64,000 bases of DNA from Corynebacterium pseudotuberculosis (GCF_002155265.1 NZ_CP021251.1:124001-188000); one strand, 5' to 3'. Shown: positions 8,543-18,623, counted from the first letter of the stretch. Notes: generated from the letters alone by a model not told the origin. Translations and numbers: made by a program.

Positions 8543-9439
8543 ATGACTGAAACACAAACTTCTACGGCCACTCACCGAGTCAAACGCGGTCTCGCAGATA
8601 TGCTCAAGGGCGGTGTAATCATGGACGTGGTTACTCCCGAGCAAGCTCGAATCGCAGAGGATGCTGGAGCTTCCGCGGTGATGGCGCTTGAACGCGTACC
8701 AGCTGATATCCGCTCACAAGGCGGAGTAGCCCGAATGAGCGATCCCGATTTGATTGAGGGGATCGTCAACGCCGTATCCATTCCTGTTATGGCGAAAGCT
8801 CGCATCGGGCATTTTGTAGAGGCTCAGATTCTTGAGTCCTTAGGGGTGGACTTCATTGATGAATCCGAGGTTCTCAGCCCCGCGGATTACACCAACCACA
8901 TTGATAAATGGAACTTCAAAGTACCGTTTGTTTGTGGCGCTACCAATCTTGGGGAGGCACTGCGCCGAGTTACTGAGGGGGCTGCGATGATTCGCTCTAA
9001 AGGAGAGGCCGGTACCGGCGATGTCTCCGAGGCAGTCAAGCACTTGCGGACCATTCGTGGCGACATCAACCGCTTGCGCAGCATGGACGCCGATGAGCTC
9101 TACGTGGCCGCTAAAGAACTTCAGGCGCCTTATGAACTAGTAAAAGAAGTCGCAGAAACAGGCAAGCTGCCCGTTGTGATGTTCGTAGCCGGTGGCGTGG
9201 CAACGCCTGCCGACGCCGCCCTGGTCATGCAAATGGGTGCCGAAGGCGTGTTTGTAGGCTCCGGGATCTTCAAATCCGGCAACCCCGCCGCTCGTGCTGC
9301 CGCCATTGTTAAAGCAACCACGCTTTATGACGATCCCGCAGCGCTCGCAGAAGTCTCACGCGGACTGGGCGAAGCCATGGTGGGCATCAACGTAGCAGAT
9401 GTTCCTGCTCCTCACAGGCTTGCAGAACGAGGATGGTAA
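8543..9439 (+). CDS. pdxS: Pyridoxal 5'-phosphate synthase lyase subunit
   Basis: A 298-residue (beta/alpha)8-barrel enzyme that makes PLP from ribose 5-phosphate, glyceraldehyde 3-phosphate and ammonia supplied by PdxT. The signatures are nearly complete: [40 protein letters not shown], the lysine region [14 protein letters not shown] and the phosphate-binding [13 protein letters not shown] and VFVGSGIFK segments. ATG 8543 was preferred; ATG 8534 three codons earlier is also possible. The last codons overlap pdxT by seven bases, so the two subunits are translationally coupled. Confidence 0.97.
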   Translation: MTETQTSTATHRVKRGLADMLKGGVIMDVVTPEQARIAEDAGASAVMALERVPADIRSQGGVARMSDPDLIEGIVNAVSIPVMAKARIGHFVEAQILESLGVDFIDESEVLSPADYTNHIDKWNFKVPFVCGATNLGEALRRVTEGAAMIRSKGEAGTGDVSEAVKHLRTIRGDINRLRSMDADELYVAAKELQAPYELVKEVAETGKLPVVMFVAGGVATPADAALVMQMGAEGVFVGSGIFKSGNPAARAAAIVKATTLYDDPAALAEVSRGLGEAMVGINVADVPAPHRLAERGW

Positions 9440-9999
9440 TTGGAGTTCTTGCCCTTCAAGGCGGGTTTGCCGAGCATATCGCGGTTTTATCTCGTTGTGG
9501 AGCAAAAACGCGTCGCGTGCGCGTTGCCCAAGACCTTGAGGGGCTTAAAGGGCTAGTGATTCCCGGTGGCGAGTCCTCGGTGATCGATAAACTAGCCCGT
9601 GCCTTGGGCCTGGCAGAGCCACTTGCCCAATCTATTGGGGCGGGGCTGCCAGTTTTTGCTACCTGCGCGGGGCTGATTTACCTGGGGCAGGTAGAAAATC
9701 CCGCTCCAGGTCAGCGCAGTCTTGGATGCTTGGACGCAGTTGTGCGGAGAAATGCTTTTGGCAGGCAGACCGACTCCTTTGATACCCGAATACGCGTATT
9801 TGATCGGATAGAGGCCGATGTGTCCTTTATCCGGGCGCCGGAGATCATCTCGTGGGGTTCAGACGTTGAGGTGACCGCGCGTGTGGGAGGTCGAGTGGTG
9901 GGAGTGAAGCAGGGATTGATACATGCATATGCTTTCCATCCGGAGTCGGCGGGCGAAACTCGGTTGCATGAGGAATGGTTGCGCGAGATAGGACGCTGA
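9433..9999 (+). CDS. pdxT: Pyridoxal 5'-phosphate synthase glutaminase subunit
   Basis: A 188-residue class I glutamine amidotransferase that feeds ammonia to PdxS. The oxyanion motif GGESSVI, the nucleophile region [13 protein letters not shown] and the His-Glu pair in YAFHPES are all present, so the triad is intact. Length is normal. It begins inside the end of pdxS. The stop is followed by a short gap before the convergent tyrA gene that contains GCTTAAAATAC twice. Confidence 0.96.
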   Translation: MVIGVLALQGGFAEHIAVLSRCGAKTRRVRVAQDLEGLKGLVIPGGESSVIDKLARALGLAEPLAQSIGAGLPVFATCAGLIYLGQVENPAPGQRSLGCLDAVVRRNAFGRQTDSFDTRIRVFDRIEADVSFIRAPEIISWGSDVEVTARVGGRVVGVKQGLIHAYAFHPESAGETRLHEEWLREIGR

Positions 10000-10025
10000 C
10001 GGGACTGGCGCTTAAAATACAGTGC

Positions 10026-11039
10026 TTAAAATACCTCGATTCTCGCGCCTAGCCCCTCGGCCTGAATCAGCTGGCTGACCCAATCGCGCACACCTGGTTG
10101 CAGCCGGAATACGGGTCGGTGAGAGATCGAAATTGGCCCGACATGTTCGGGTGCATTTGCGCCCGAACGGGCTTCAAAGCGGATACGAGAGCGGTATCCT
10201 ACGTCTACGAGCTCCTCGATGCTGGGACGCTTTTCTGCGAGATGCGCGCGGGCGTCGTTAAGCAATACCAGGGCCTCATCGAGTGCGGTTAATAGCGCTT
10301 CCGCGTTGGTCTCACACATGGCTCTCACCAGGGAAGGCGCGGAGCCAGCCACCCGCGTGGAATCACGGAAGCTCCCCGCTGCCAGGGACAACGCGAGGGC
10401 GCCCCCATTATCCCCAACAATTGCCAGGGTTTCCGCAAAGACATGAGGAAGATGCGAGATGCGCGCGACTGCCGCATCGTGGCTGCTTACCCGTGACGGA
10501 ATAACTTCAGCTCCTACGCTAGAAGCCATATTGACCACGTCGGTCCACAATTGAATCCACTCGGGACCCGCACCGTCGCATGCGTGATCAAAGGTGACAA
10601 CCCACGGTGCGCGGCGGAAAAGCTCAGGGTAGGACGCCTCCCAACCGCTGTTAGCGGTCCCTGCCATAGGGTGACCACCCACGTATTTATGGGTAAGACC
10701 GCGCGCGCATACCAGCTCGTAGACTTCCCCTTTAACGCTCACAACATCCGTGAATCCACAGCTAGGAGCATGCTTTTGTATGGCCTCTAAGAGTGAGTCA
10801 ATTGCTGGCATGGGGGTGGCAAGGACGATCAACGCGTTTTCAAGTTCCGCACGCTGGAGAGTCTCTATGAGGTCGGAGTGAACGTCATAGCCCTCTTTCT
10901 CTGCGGCACGGGCGGCGGAGGGGGATCGGTTGAACCCGAAGGCCGGCAGGCCAGTCTCTTTAAGGGCGCGAAGTAAAGAGCCTCCGATGAGTCCGAGGCC
11001 TAGGATACAGACGGGGCGAGAAACTTCATTGATGGTCAC
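10026..11039 (-). CDS. tyrA: Prephenate/arogenate dehydrogenase
   Basis: A 337-residue NAD(P)-dependent dehydrogenase of tyrosine synthesis. The N-terminal Rossmann motif is CILGLGLIGGSLL, followed by the substrate-pocket motif GGHPMAGT near residue 120 and a helical C-terminal dimerisation domain. In corynebacteria this enzyme acts on arogenate as well as, or instead of, prephenate, so the substrate is left open. GTG 11039 (VTINEVSRPVCILG) is the likely start, since longer readings would run over the divergent gene's upstream region and precede the fold. It is divergent from the tadA pair and convergent with pdxT. Confidence 0.93.
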   Translation of the reverse strand: MTINEVSRPVCILGLGLIGGSLLRALKETGLPAFGFNRSPSAARAAEKEGYDVHSDLIETLQRAELENALIVLATPMPAIDSLLEAIQKHAPSCGFTDVVSVKGEVYELVCARGLTHKYVGGHPMAGTANSGWEASYPELFRRAPWVVTFDHACDGAGPEWIQLWTDVVNMASSVGAEVIPSRVSSHDAAVARISHLPHVFAETLAIVGDNGGALALSLAAGSFRDSTRVAGSAPSLVRAMCETNAEALLTALDEALVLLNDARAHLAEKRPSIEELVDVGYRSRIRFEARSGANAPEHVGPISISHRPVFRLQPGVRDWVSQLIQAEGLGARIEVF

Positions 11040-11076
11040 CTGACAAGTGTGGCATACCCGACTACGGTTATGCGGT

Positions 11077-11529
11077 ATGAAGTCAGATTTCGCTGTGACG
11101 GTTGCGCGCGTAGACGCCGCCTGGCAGGTCCGCGTCTTTAAGGACGATTTTTCCTCCCTGCAGACCTCCATTAACGCTGTGCGTTCTTTACGTGCTGAGG
11201 GCGCTGCGTTTGCCATGCTCAGCGTGGACGATGATTATTTTGTGCTGGTGCGCCCGACCCCTCAGAGCGTGCGTTTGTTGATCTCGGATGCCACCGCTGC
11301 TGTGGAAGATGATTTTGCTTCAGAGATTCTGGATGAGCTGGATGCGGACCTTCCGGATGCAGACGACGCCCCCTATGCTGAGGGTGATTTTGATATTCTT
11401 GCGGACCTGGGCGTGGGCGAACAGATTATGTCTGTGATCACAGACGAGACGGATTGGTGGGCTTCGGAGCAACTCCAGCGGATCGCAGAGGAACTGGGTT
11501 GCGACGAGGAACTCGACGACGCGCTGTGA
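11077..11529 (+). CDS. tRNA adenosine deaminase-associated protein
   Basis: A 150-residue acidic protein (FAVTVARVDAAWQVRVF... near the start, very acidic C-terminus) of the actinobacterial family found next to tadA. Its biochemical role is not established; the tight genomic link suggests a partner of tRNA editing. Its stop overlaps the proposed GTG start of tadA. ATG 11077 is the preferred start; a GTG at 11047 is in frame but would extend into the tyrA promoter. No clear Shine-Dalgarno is seen, so the mRNA may be leaderless or nearly so. Confidence 0.85.
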   Translation: MKSDFAVTVARVDAAWQVRVFKDDFSSLQTSINAVRSLRAEGAAFAMLSVDDDYFVLVRPTPQSVRLLISDATAAVEDDFASEILDELDADLPDADDAPYAEGDFDILADLGVGEQIMSVITDETDWWASEQLQRIAEELGCDEELDDAL

Positions 11530-12002
11530 GCTTGCCAGCGCACCGCATGCTTATCGACGCCCAATCTCTTATGCGCCAGGCCATCATTCAGGCGCAGGCC
11601 ACACCTCCGGGGGATATTCCTGTTGGTGCCGTGATCTTTGGCCCTGATGGTGAGGTGCTGGGGCGGGGCGTGAATCGTCGGGAAGCGGACAGGGACCCGC
11701 TGGGGCATGCTGAAATCATGGCGATTCGCGAGGCAGTCGCCAACCATGATGACGGTTGGCGACTCACCGATTGCACCCTGGCCGTCACGTTGGAACCATG
11801 CACGATGTGCGCGGGTGCATTGGTGGGGGCGCGCATTGGCCGAATTTTCTTTGGAGCTTATGAGCCCAAAACCGGTGCTTGCGGCTCAGCCTTTGACGTG
11901 GTGCGAGATCCTGCTGTGTTACATGTGCCGGAGGTTCGTGGTGGAATTCTCCAGGATGAGTGCGCCGCACTGGTGACCCATTTTTTTGAGGGTTTGCGTT
12001 AA
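11526..12002 (+). CDS. tadA: tRNA-specific adenosine deaminase
   Basis: A 158-residue cytidine-deaminase-fold enzyme that converts A34 to inosine in tRNA-Arg(ACG), the tRNA encoded at 5929 in this window. The zinc site is complete: HAE with the catalytic glutamate (GHAEIMAI) and PCTMC (EPCTMCAGAL). GTG 11526 overlaps the upstream stop as GTGA and favours coupling; ATG 11547 is an alternative seven codons later. The gene is followed by tRNA-Ser. Confidence 0.93.
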   Translation: MSLPAHRMLIDAQSLMRQAIIQAQATPPGDIPVGAVIFGPDGEVLGRGVNRREADRDPLGHAEIMAIREAVANHDDGWRLTDCTLAVTLEPCTMCAGALVGARIGRIFFGAYEPKTGACGSAFDVVRDPAVLHVPEVRGGILQDECAALVTHFFEGLR

Positions 12003-12030
12003 ACCTAAACGGTTGGCTACTGTAAATCGC

Positions 12031-12121
12031 GGTAGCGTGTCCGAGCGGCCGAAGGTGCTCGCCTCGAAAGCGAGTGTTGGGTAACCCCCAACCGCGGGTT
12101 CAAATCCCGCCGCTACCGCCA
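12031..12121 (+). tRNA. tRNA-Ser (anticodon CGA)
   Basis: A class II tRNA with a long variable arm. Acceptor arms are GGTAGCG and CGCTACC with encoded CCA. The anticodon stem CTCGC/GCGAG encloses CTCGAAA with anticodon CGA. Confidence 0.95.
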
Positions 12122-12142
12122 GTCCCATCAGAGATGGGTGAT

Positions 12143-12173
12143 AAGGTCGGTATCTCTTGGATACCGACCTTTT
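12143..12173 (+). terminator. Terminator after tRNA-Ser(CGA)
   Basis: AAGGTCGGTAT and ATACCGACCTT form an 11-bp perfect stem with a 7-nt loop, followed by a short T-run. Confidence 0.8.
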
Positions 12174-12236
12174 GTCATATTGATGGGGCCTTTTATCCCG
12201 AAAAACAGCCTGTTTTTGAGCTACAGCCCTTGGCAG

Positions 12237-12304
12237 CCTGCATTTCCATAGACAAAGAGGCCAAATCCCGCCGCATAGGGCCTCTTTGTCTATGGAAATG
12301 CAGG
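12237..12304. repeat. Long perfect palindromic repeat, copy 1
   Basis: Two 26-bp arms (12237-12262 and 12279-12304) are perfect reverse complements around a 16-nt loop. The outer part, CCTGCATTTCCATAGACAAA, recurs at 17048-17067 with its complement at the other end, so this is a dispersed element and not a gene-specific hairpin. It has no T-run. The remaining 12174-12236 and 12305-12472 show no gene. Confidence 0.9.
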
Positions 12305-12472
12305 ATCAGCACCGGGTCTTCACAAGTTTTGCCGTTTCTGCGAACGTTGGGATTAAAGACCACACATAGCGCACATATGGGTCCGTTGGAATCTTGACCG
12401 GTAGAGTTGAGTGATAAAGAAGCTTTCACGGGGGTCGATTCGTGTGGGCGTGTGCTGGTTAGGAGTTCGTCG

Positions 12473-14860
12473 GTGGCAAAACTGCTCTATCGAATTGGCA
12501 AGTGGTCGTTTCGAGCTAAATGGTTGGTCATATCAATCTGGCTCGTAGTGCTTGCTGCTGTGGGTGGTTCAGCTGTGGCGTTTCAAGCAGGATTTAATGA
12601 TTTATTTACAATCAATAACACGCCGGCGAAAAAGGCCACGGAGCTTTACCTCAAGAATTTTCCTGAGTTAAAAAATCCCCTACAGGGAACCGGGGTCAAT
12701 ATTGTTTTCAAGGCTCCTGATGGTGAGCGCCTTGAAGAACCCCAAAATAAGAAAGCTGTTGATGATGTCTTAGCGTATCTCAATGAGCATCTCCAGGGGA
12801 TCGTGGATACGCAACGGTACGGTAATCCCGTCACCTTGAATCCCTTGCTGCAGCAGGGCGTAATCGACCAAATGGTGGCTAATGGAGTCCCCGAGGAGAC
12901 CGCTCGCAAAGATGCAGATAACTTAAGCTTGATTTCCGCAGATGGTGCTGTGGGGTACACGACCTTCTCACTGGATGTTCCACTGCCGGCAAATGTGACC
13001 AAGGAACAGCGTGCCGCGATCAATGCGGCGCTCGATGTGGGGCGTTCGGAAGGCCTCACAGTGGAAGCCGGAGGGGCGGGGTTTGGCGATCCGATCGTGA
13101 TTACTTCCACTTCGGAGGTTATCGGTGTGGCTGTAGCCGCCATCATCCTGATGGTCACTTTCGGCGCGCTTGTCGCTGCTGGTTTGCCGCTTCTCACAGC
13201 CATCATTGGTGTTGGTATTGGATCTTTGTCCATCATGTTGGCCACTGCGTGGGTGTCTCTTAATAACGTGACACCTGTCTTGGCCGTGATGATTGGCCTG
13301 GCCGTGGGAATTGATTACTCCCTATTTATTATCTTCCGATATCGGCATGAATTACTTACTCGCACTCGTGAGGAAGCCGCGGGGATGGCTGTAGGAACAG
13401 CCGGTTCAGCCGTGGTTTTTGCCGGCCTCACGGTAATCATTGCTTTGGTGGCTTTGGCCGTGGCTAATATCCCTTTCCTTGCCTATATGGGATTTGCGGC
13501 AGCGTTTACTGTATTTATTTCTGTCCTCATTGCCCTCACCCTCGTACCGGCTCTATTAGGGCTACTGGGCGATAAGGTGTTTAAGGGAAAAATCCGTTGG
13601 CGCAAAAAAACACGTGTTGCTCCGAAGCGGACTATGGGCCGACGCTGGGCGGAATTTGTGCACAAAGTGCCTGGTGTGGTGATTGCCGTGACTGTGATCG
13701 GTCTAGGAGCTTTAACGCTCCCAGCCCTACAGCTGCATTTGTCTTTGCCTTCAGATACTCAGTCTGAGCTTGATACCACACAGCGTAAGCAGGCCGATAT
13801 TATGGCTGAGGCTTTTGGCCCGGGCATCAACTCGCCGTTCCTTGTTGTGGTTGATGCGCACCATGCAAATCCAGAGTCGGTGGCACTGGATCCTTTGATC
13901 CGTGCGCAGAATCCTACGGATGAGGAGTCGCGTGGTAAAGCAGCGGCAAATGCTAGTTATCAGTACATAGTGCAGAAGTATTCCGTTAACGCGAATGTGA
14001 AGCATGTTCAGATTGTGGGATTATCACAGGATGGCTTGGCGGCTCAGTTACTCCTTACGCCTAAGACTTCACCAGAGGATGATGCGACTAAAGAGCTCAT
14101 AAACTCGCTGCTCACTCAGCAGCGCGAGGTGGAGTCTGCAACGGGAGTGGAGTCGGGTATCACGGGGCTAGTGCCTGTTCAACAGGACGTGACCAACAGG
14201 CTTTCCGGTGTCATGCCGCTGTATCTAGCCATCGTGGTGGGGTTGGCGATCATCCTCCTGATGGTGATTTTCCGTAGTTTCTGGGTGCCCATAGTCGCGG
14301 GTCTGGGATTCTTGTTGTCCGTGGGCGCGGCATTTGGCGTGACAGTCTTGTTCTGGCAACAGGGCTTGTGGGGATTCGTCTCTACTCCGGGACCGATTAT
14401 CGCGTTTATGCCAATCTTCCTCATTGGCGTGTGCTTTGGTCTGGCTATGGACTACCAGGTATTTCTTGTCTCGGCGATGCGTGAGCATTACACGCACAGC
14501 GGCGGAACAGCGAGCCCGGGGAGCCGATACAACGCGATGGAAGAATCTGTTGTGGAGGGTTTTGCTTCCAGCGCTCGAGTAGTTACGGCTGCGGCGCTGA
14601 TTATGATTGCTGTCTTTGTTGCTTTTATTGGGCAGCCCTTGCCGTTTATTAAAATTTTCGGGTTCGCGTTGGGCGCGGGAGTGCTTTTCGACGCCTTCCT
14701 CATCCGCATGGCCTTTGTTCCCGCGGCTATGTTCCTTATGGGGCGTAGCACATGGCATATCCCTCGATGGTTGGACAAGGTATTGCCACACCTTGACGTT
14801 GAGGGTGCTGCTTTGGAACGGGAACATTCTGTGCAACAGGGAACCCGCAAGGACGCATAG
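12473..14860 (+). CDS. MMPL/RND-family lipid transporter
   Basis: A 795-residue inner-membrane RND transporter of the MmpL type. There are two similar halves, each with one helix, a large exported domain and five to six helices. The conserved GLAVGIDYSLFIIFRYRHEL segment in the first half and the CFGLAMDYQVFLVSAMREHY segment in the second carry the DY pairs used for proton coupling. In Corynebacteriales such proteins export mycolate-containing lipids or related molecules; the specific cargo is unknown here. GTG 12473 was chosen because AGGAG lies seven bases before it, making the long upstream extension unlikely. It precedes tgt by 48 bp. Confidence 0.9.
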   Translation: MAKLLYRIGKWSFRAKWLVISIWLVVLAAVGGSAVAFQAGFNDLFTINNTPAKKATELYLKNFPELKNPLQGTGVNIVFKAPDGERLEEPQNKKAVDDVLAYLNEHLQGIVDTQRYGNPVTLNPLLQQGVIDQMVANGVPEETARKDADNLSLISADGAVGYTTFSLDVPLPANVTKEQRAAINAALDVGRSEGLTVEAGGAGFGDPIVITSTSEVIGVAVAAIILMVTFGALVAAGLPLLTAIIGVGIGSLSIMLATAWVSLNNVTPVLAVMIGLAVGIDYSLFIIFRYRHELLTRTREEAAGMAVGTAGSAVVFAGLTVIIALVALAVANIPFLAYMGFAAAFTVFISVLIALTLVPALLGLLGDKVFKGKIRWRKKTRVAPKRTMGRRWAEFVHKVPGVVIAVTVIGLGALTLPALQLHLSLPSDTQSELDTTQRKQADIMAEAFGPGINSPFLVVVDAHHANPESVALDPLIRAQNPTDEESRGKAAANASYQYIVQKYSVNANVKHVQIVGLSQDGLAAQLLLTPKTSPEDDATKELINSLLTQQREVESATGVESGITGLVPVQQDVTNRLSGVMPLYLAIVVGLAIILLMVIFRSFWVPIVAGLGFLLSVGAAFGVTVLFWQQGLWGFVSTPGPIIAFMPIFLIGVCFGLAMDYQVFLVSAMREHYTHSGGTASPGSRYNAMEESVVEGFASSARVVTAAALIMIAVFVAFIGQPLPFIKIFGFALGAGVLFDAFLIRMAFVPAAMFLMGRSTWHIPRWLDKVLPHLDVEGAALEREHSVQQGTRKDA

Positions 14861-14908
14861 AAGGTGCGAGTCTTAGTTTGACTGGTGGATTAGCTAAACT
14901 AGCAGGCT

Positions 14909-16150
14909 ATGGACACAACCTTTGAGCTGAAAACTGAACTGTATGATGAGCCGGGTCGGCATGGCCGCACTGGTGTTATCCATACACCGCATGGCGATAT
15001 CGCTACGCCCGCCTTCATCCCAGTGGCTACGAAGGCAACGGTTAAAACACTGACACCGCCGCAGATTCGTTCGACCGGTGCTCAGGCCATCCTGTCCAAC
15101 GCTTATCATCTTTATCTGCAGCCAGGTCACGACGTAGTGGATGAGGCCGGCGGCGTTGCTGCCTTTGAAAACTGGAATGGCCCTACCTATACCGATTCGG
15201 GTGGATTCCAAGTGATGAGCCTAGGGGTCGGTTTTAAAAAGGTCTTGGCCATGGACGTTAAAGGCTATGAAGAAGCCGACATCCGGGCGAAGAAGCGCGA
15301 GCGCATGGCCAAAGTAGATGAGGACGGCGTGGACTTTCGCAGTGTGCTCAACGGGTCTCGCCATCGCTTTACTCCTGAGGTTTCCATGCAGATACAGCAT
15401 GGGCTTGGTGCGGACATTATGTTCGCCTTTGATGAGCTCACGACCTTGATAGATACGCGTGACTATCAGGTGAATTCGGTTGCGCGTACGCATCGATGGG
15501 CAGAGCGCTGCCTTATTGAACATGACCGCCTGACCAACGAGCGGGTGGGCAAGCCGCTGCAGTCGCTGTGGGGCGTAGTCCAAGGAGCTCAGTATGAGGA
15601 TTTGCGCAGAAAGGCTATCCGCGGTCTGCTTGAGCTGAATGATCAAGCGGAAGCTGCAGGACGCCGCGGGTTTGGCGGATTTGGTATCGGCGGCGCATTA
15701 GAAAAAGAAAATCTGGGCACTATCGTCGGCTGGGTCTGCGACGAGATTCCTAAGGAGAAGCCGCGTCACCTTCTTGGTATCAGTGAACCAGACGATCTAT
15801 TTACAGCTATTGAGGCTGGGGCTGACACCTTTGATTGCGTGGCCCCCACGCGCTTGGGACGCCGTGGTGGCGTGTACACCCTGGATGGGCGTATGAATTT
15901 GACCAACGCTAAGTTCAAGCGAGACTTCACTCCTATCGATGCGGAGTTCGGTGGTCCTACCGTGGAATACACTCGCGCGTATATTAATCATCTGTTAAAG
16001 GCAAAGGAATTCCTCGCTGGAACGTTGTGCACAATGCACAATGTGGCCTTTATGGTGCAGCTTGTGGATAATATCCGCGCATCCATTGATAACGGCACAT
16101 ACGAGGAATACAAAGCGGAGTTTATGGGTCGTTACTATGCCCGCAGGTAG
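14909..16150 (+). CDS. tgt: tRNA-guanine transglycosylase (Tgt family)
   Basis: A 413-residue TIM-barrel enzyme of the family that exchanges G34 for a 7-deazaguanine base in tRNAs with GUN anticodons. The catalytic segments [23 protein letters not shown] and [16 protein letters not shown] are present. The usual zinc site, a CxCxxC just before the S/T-RAYxxHL helix, is absent: the sequence there is [21 protein letters not shown], with only the later Cys-x-Met-His remaining (LCTMHN). Activity or metal binding may therefore differ. Its end overlaps gluQ by 14 bp. No queuosine biosynthesis genes are in the window. Confidence 0.92.
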   Translation: MDTTFELKTELYDEPGRHGRTGVIHTPHGDIATPAFIPVATKATVKTLTPPQIRSTGAQAILSNAYHLYLQPGHDVVDEAGGVAAFENWNGPTYTDSGGFQVMSLGVGFKKVLAMDVKGYEEADIRAKKRERMAKVDEDGVDFRSVLNGSRHRFTPEVSMQIQHGLGADIMFAFDELTTLIDTRDYQVNSVARTHRWAERCLIEHDRLTNERVGKPLQSLWGVVQGAQYEDLRRKAIRGLLELNDQAEAAGRRGFGGFGIGGALEKENLGTIVGWVCDEIPKEKPRHLLGISEPDDLFTAIEAGADTFDCVAPTRLGRRGGVYTLDGRMNLTNAKFKRDFTPIDAEFGGPTVEYTRAYINHLLKAKEFLAGTLCTMHNVAFMVQLVDNIRASIDNGTYEEYKAEFMGRYYARR

Positions 16151-17003
16151 GTATGCTCCGAGCCCTAGTGGTGACCTACACTTTGGAAATTTGCGCACCG
16201 CTGTGTTGGCGTGGCTTTTTGCGCGGTCATCAGGAAGGCGCTTCCTGATTCGTATCGAGGACGTGGATACACAGCGCTCTTCACTGGCATCTGCCCAGCG
16301 GCAGCTTGAGGATCTTGCTTCTCTTGGACTCGATTGGGATGAAGAACCTACCTACCAGCACGATCATTATGATCGTTATCTTGCGGCTCTGGGGTGCCTT
16401 CCTCACTATGAGTGTTATTGCTCGCGCAAGGATATTCAGGAGGCATCTCGTGCACCGCATAGCATCCCGGGCCAGTACCCCGGTACTTGCCGAAACCTCT
16501 CGCCTGAGGTTCGAGAGGAGCGTCGTCAAGAGCTCGCTGCGCAGGGGCGGGTTCCTGCTTTGCGCTTGCGTGCTAACGCTGCCTCCTGGCGTATTCATGA
16601 TTATTATGGCGGCAATATCGTAGGCGATGTTGATGACATGATCTTGCGACGCGGTGGGCAGCAACCAGATTGGGCTTATAACCTTGCGGTAGTTGTCGAT
16701 GACGCTGCTCAGGGTGTTGACCAGGTAGTACGCGGTGACGATCTTCTTTCTTCCGCACCGCGCCAGGCCTATTTAGCCCATCTGCTTGGGCACTCAAGTC
16801 CGCAATATATTCATGTTCCTCTTGTTCTTAATGCTCAAGGGAAGCGCCTGGCCAAAAGGGATGGCGCGGTGACATTTCGCGAGATGACTGACATACTGCC
16901 GCACGTCGCCGATTCTTTGGGACTTAAGGGGCAGACGCTGCCGGAGCTTCTGGAGCAATTTGATCCCGATGCCTTACCGCGCGAGCCCTACGTTTTTAGA
17001 TGA
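16137..17003 (+). CDS. gluQ: Glutamyl-Q tRNA(Asp) synthetase
   Basis: A 288-residue GluRS-like enzyme without the anticodon-binding domain; GluQRS enzymes attach glutamate to the queuosine base of tRNA-Asp. It shows the HIGH-like motif [16 protein letters not shown], a zinc site of the expected C-x-C...Y...C form (YECYCSRKD and QYPGTCRNL) and a KMSKS-like [13 protein letters not shown] 16137 overlaps the end of tgt, fitting a two-gene unit in which tgt inserts the modified base that gluQ then glutamylates. Confidence 0.92.
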   Translation: MPAGRYAPSPSGDLHFGNLRTAVLAWLFARSSGRRFLIRIEDVDTQRSSLASAQRQLEDLASLGLDWDEEPTYQHDHYDRYLAALGCLPHYECYCSRKDIQEASRAPHSIPGQYPGTCRNLSPEVREERRQELAAQGRVPALRLRANAASWRIHDYYGGNIVGDVDDMILRRGGQQPDWAYNLAVVVDDAAQGVDQVVRGDDLLSSAPRQAYLAHLLGHSSPQYIHVPLVLNAQGKRLAKRDGAVTFREMTDILPHVADSLGLKGQTLPELLEQFDPDALPREPYVFR

Positions 17004-17042
17004 GTTTTAAGAAACACCCCCATTTTGTTGCGTAATCCGACT

Positions 17043-17120
17043 TCAAGCCTGCATTTCCATAGACAAAACGCCTCTTTGCGTGCGATGTGAGGGCCTATGT
17101 CTATGGAAATGCAGGCTTGA
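17043..17120. repeat. Long palindromic repeat, copy 2
   Basis: Arms of 23 bp at 17043-17065 and 17098-17120 are perfect reverse complements. They share the CCTGCATTTCCATAGACAAA core with the element at 12237-12304; the loop differs. Together the two copies bracket mmpL, tgt and gluQ. Confidence 0.9.
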
Positions 17121-17234
17121 GGGGCAGGGGTAGCTGAGAAACGGAAGTCTGTACTCGCGGACCCCTTTTGTTGGAAATAATGCAGAGGGCATACATTTAG
17201 GTGGTCTTTTTACCTTCCCTCAAGGAGAAAACCA

Positions 17235-18623
17235 ATGGAAAATTGGGTTCCCACATTGAGCGCCGGCCCGCTGCTGGGGATTGCAGCAGCCGCGATTGCG
17301 CTCATTTTGATCCTGGTCATTGTGTTTAGGCTGCATGCGTTTCTCACACTGATCGTTGTATCTGCCCTTACTGCGCTTGCCTCGGGTATACCGCTGGACG
17401 GAATCGTGTCCACGATGACTAAAGGATTTGGAAGTACGCTGGCTTCTGTCGCGTTGCTCGTTGGTTTGGGCGCGATGCTGGGACGACTTGTTGAGACCTC
17501 GGGCGGGGCAAAAAGCCTGGCAGAGGCACTGGTTGCGCGTTGCGGTGAGCGGCGTGCCCCCTTTGCGCTGGGCGTCGCCTCGTTGGTGATGGGTTTCCCC
17601 ATCTTCTTTGATGCTGGCTTGATTGTGATGCTTCCGGTCATTTTCGCAGTGGCGCGTCGCCTGAAAGGCCCGGTGCTGGCTTATGGTATTCCCGCGGCTG
17701 GTGCGTTCTCTGTTATGCACATTTATCTGCCACCGCACCCGGGGCCGATCTCCGCGGCTGAGTTCTATAGCGCAGACATTGGACTTGTGATGTTGCTCGG
17801 CCTGCTGATAGCTATTCCTACGTGGCTAGTTTCTGGTTTGTGGTGGGGTAAGAAAATGGGAGCCAAATACCCGCTACCTGTGCCGGATATCCTGGCTGGC
17901 GGCCCACAAGCGGCCGATCCTAAGAACCCGGCATCGCCAAAGTTAGTGGTGGCGCTGTTGCTCTTGCCCATGCTGTTGATTTTTGGAAATACCGGGATGA
18001 GCATGGCAGTTGCTGCAGGCTGGGTGGAGAAGACCTCGGTGGCAGTGCGTGTGCTGCAGTTCTTGGGCAATACACCGATTGCATTGCTGATTTCCACTCT
18101 GATTGCGCTGTACTTCTTGGGGCTTCGACGCGGCGAGCCTAAGGAACAGCTTGAGAAGCTTCTCGACGGCGCCCTCGGCCCCATTTGCTCCGTAGTTCTG
18201 ATTACTGGCGCAGGCGGAATGTTCGGTGGGGTGTTGCGCACATCCGGGATCGGCAGCGCATTGGCGGATTCGATGTCTGACCTAGGGCTTCCGGTGATCG
18301 TAGGATGCTGGTTGGTGGCCGCTATTCTGCGTTTGGCGCAGGGCTCGGCAACCGTCGCGCTGACCACTGCGGCAGCCCTGATGGCTCCTGCGGTGGCGGC
18401 CGGCGGATTTAATGAGTTTCAGATTGCGCTGATGGTGTTAGCCTCTGCGGCAGGATCAGTATTTGCTGGTCACGTTAATGACTCAGGCTTCTGGCTAGTG
18501 GGACGCCTCATGGGGATGGACGTCTCTACAACCTTACGTACGTGGACAATGAACCAGGCGCTGGTGGGCGCCGTTGGCTTTGTTATTGTCTTGGGTTTCT
18601 ACGGAGTTAGCCTCGCGTTTTAA
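17235..18623 (+). CDS. gntP: Gluconate:H+ symporter, GntP family (copy 1)
   Basis: A 462-residue membrane protein with about 12-14 helices that imports gluconate or related sugar acids. Family features include GFPIFFDAGLIVMLP, HIYLPPHPGPISAAEF and the C-terminal HVNDSGFWLVGRLMGM. AAGGAG precedes ATG 17235. It runs toward gntK and their 3' ends overlap by 17 bp. Together with gntK, idnD and idnO it forms a gluconate/idonate utilisation locus. A second, divergent GntP paralogue is at 27228. Confidence 0.93.
   Translation: MENWVPTLSAGPLLGIAAAAIALILILVIVFRLHAFLTLIVVSALTALASGIPLDGIVSTMTKGFGSTLASVALLVGLGAMLGRLVETSGGAKSLAEALVARCGERRAPFALGVASLVMGFPIFFDAGLIVMLPVIFAVARRLKGPVLAYGIPAAGAFSVMHIYLPPHPGPISAAEFYSADIGLVMLLGLLIAIPTWLVSGLWWGKKMGAKYPLPVPDILAGGPQAADPKNPASPKLVVALLLLPMLLIFGNTGMSMAVAAGWVEKTSVAVRVLQFLGNTPIALLISTLIALYFLGLRRGEPKEQLEKLLDGALGPICSVVLITGAGGMFGGVLRTSGIGSALADSMSDLGLPVIVGCWLVAAILRLAQGSATVALTTAAALMAPAVAAGGFNEFQIALMVLASAAGSVFAGHVNDSGFWLVGRLMGMDVSTTLRTWTMNQALVGAVGFVIVLGFYGVSLAF

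Noticed and set aside
10006..10036. GCTTAAAATAC repeated twice between pdxT and tyrA
   Set aside because: Too short and at a convergent 3' end; probably local duplication without function.
12074..12397. ORFs across the tRNA-Ser end and the palindromic repeat
   Set aside because: They translate the tRNA, terminator and inverted repeat; no coding signature.
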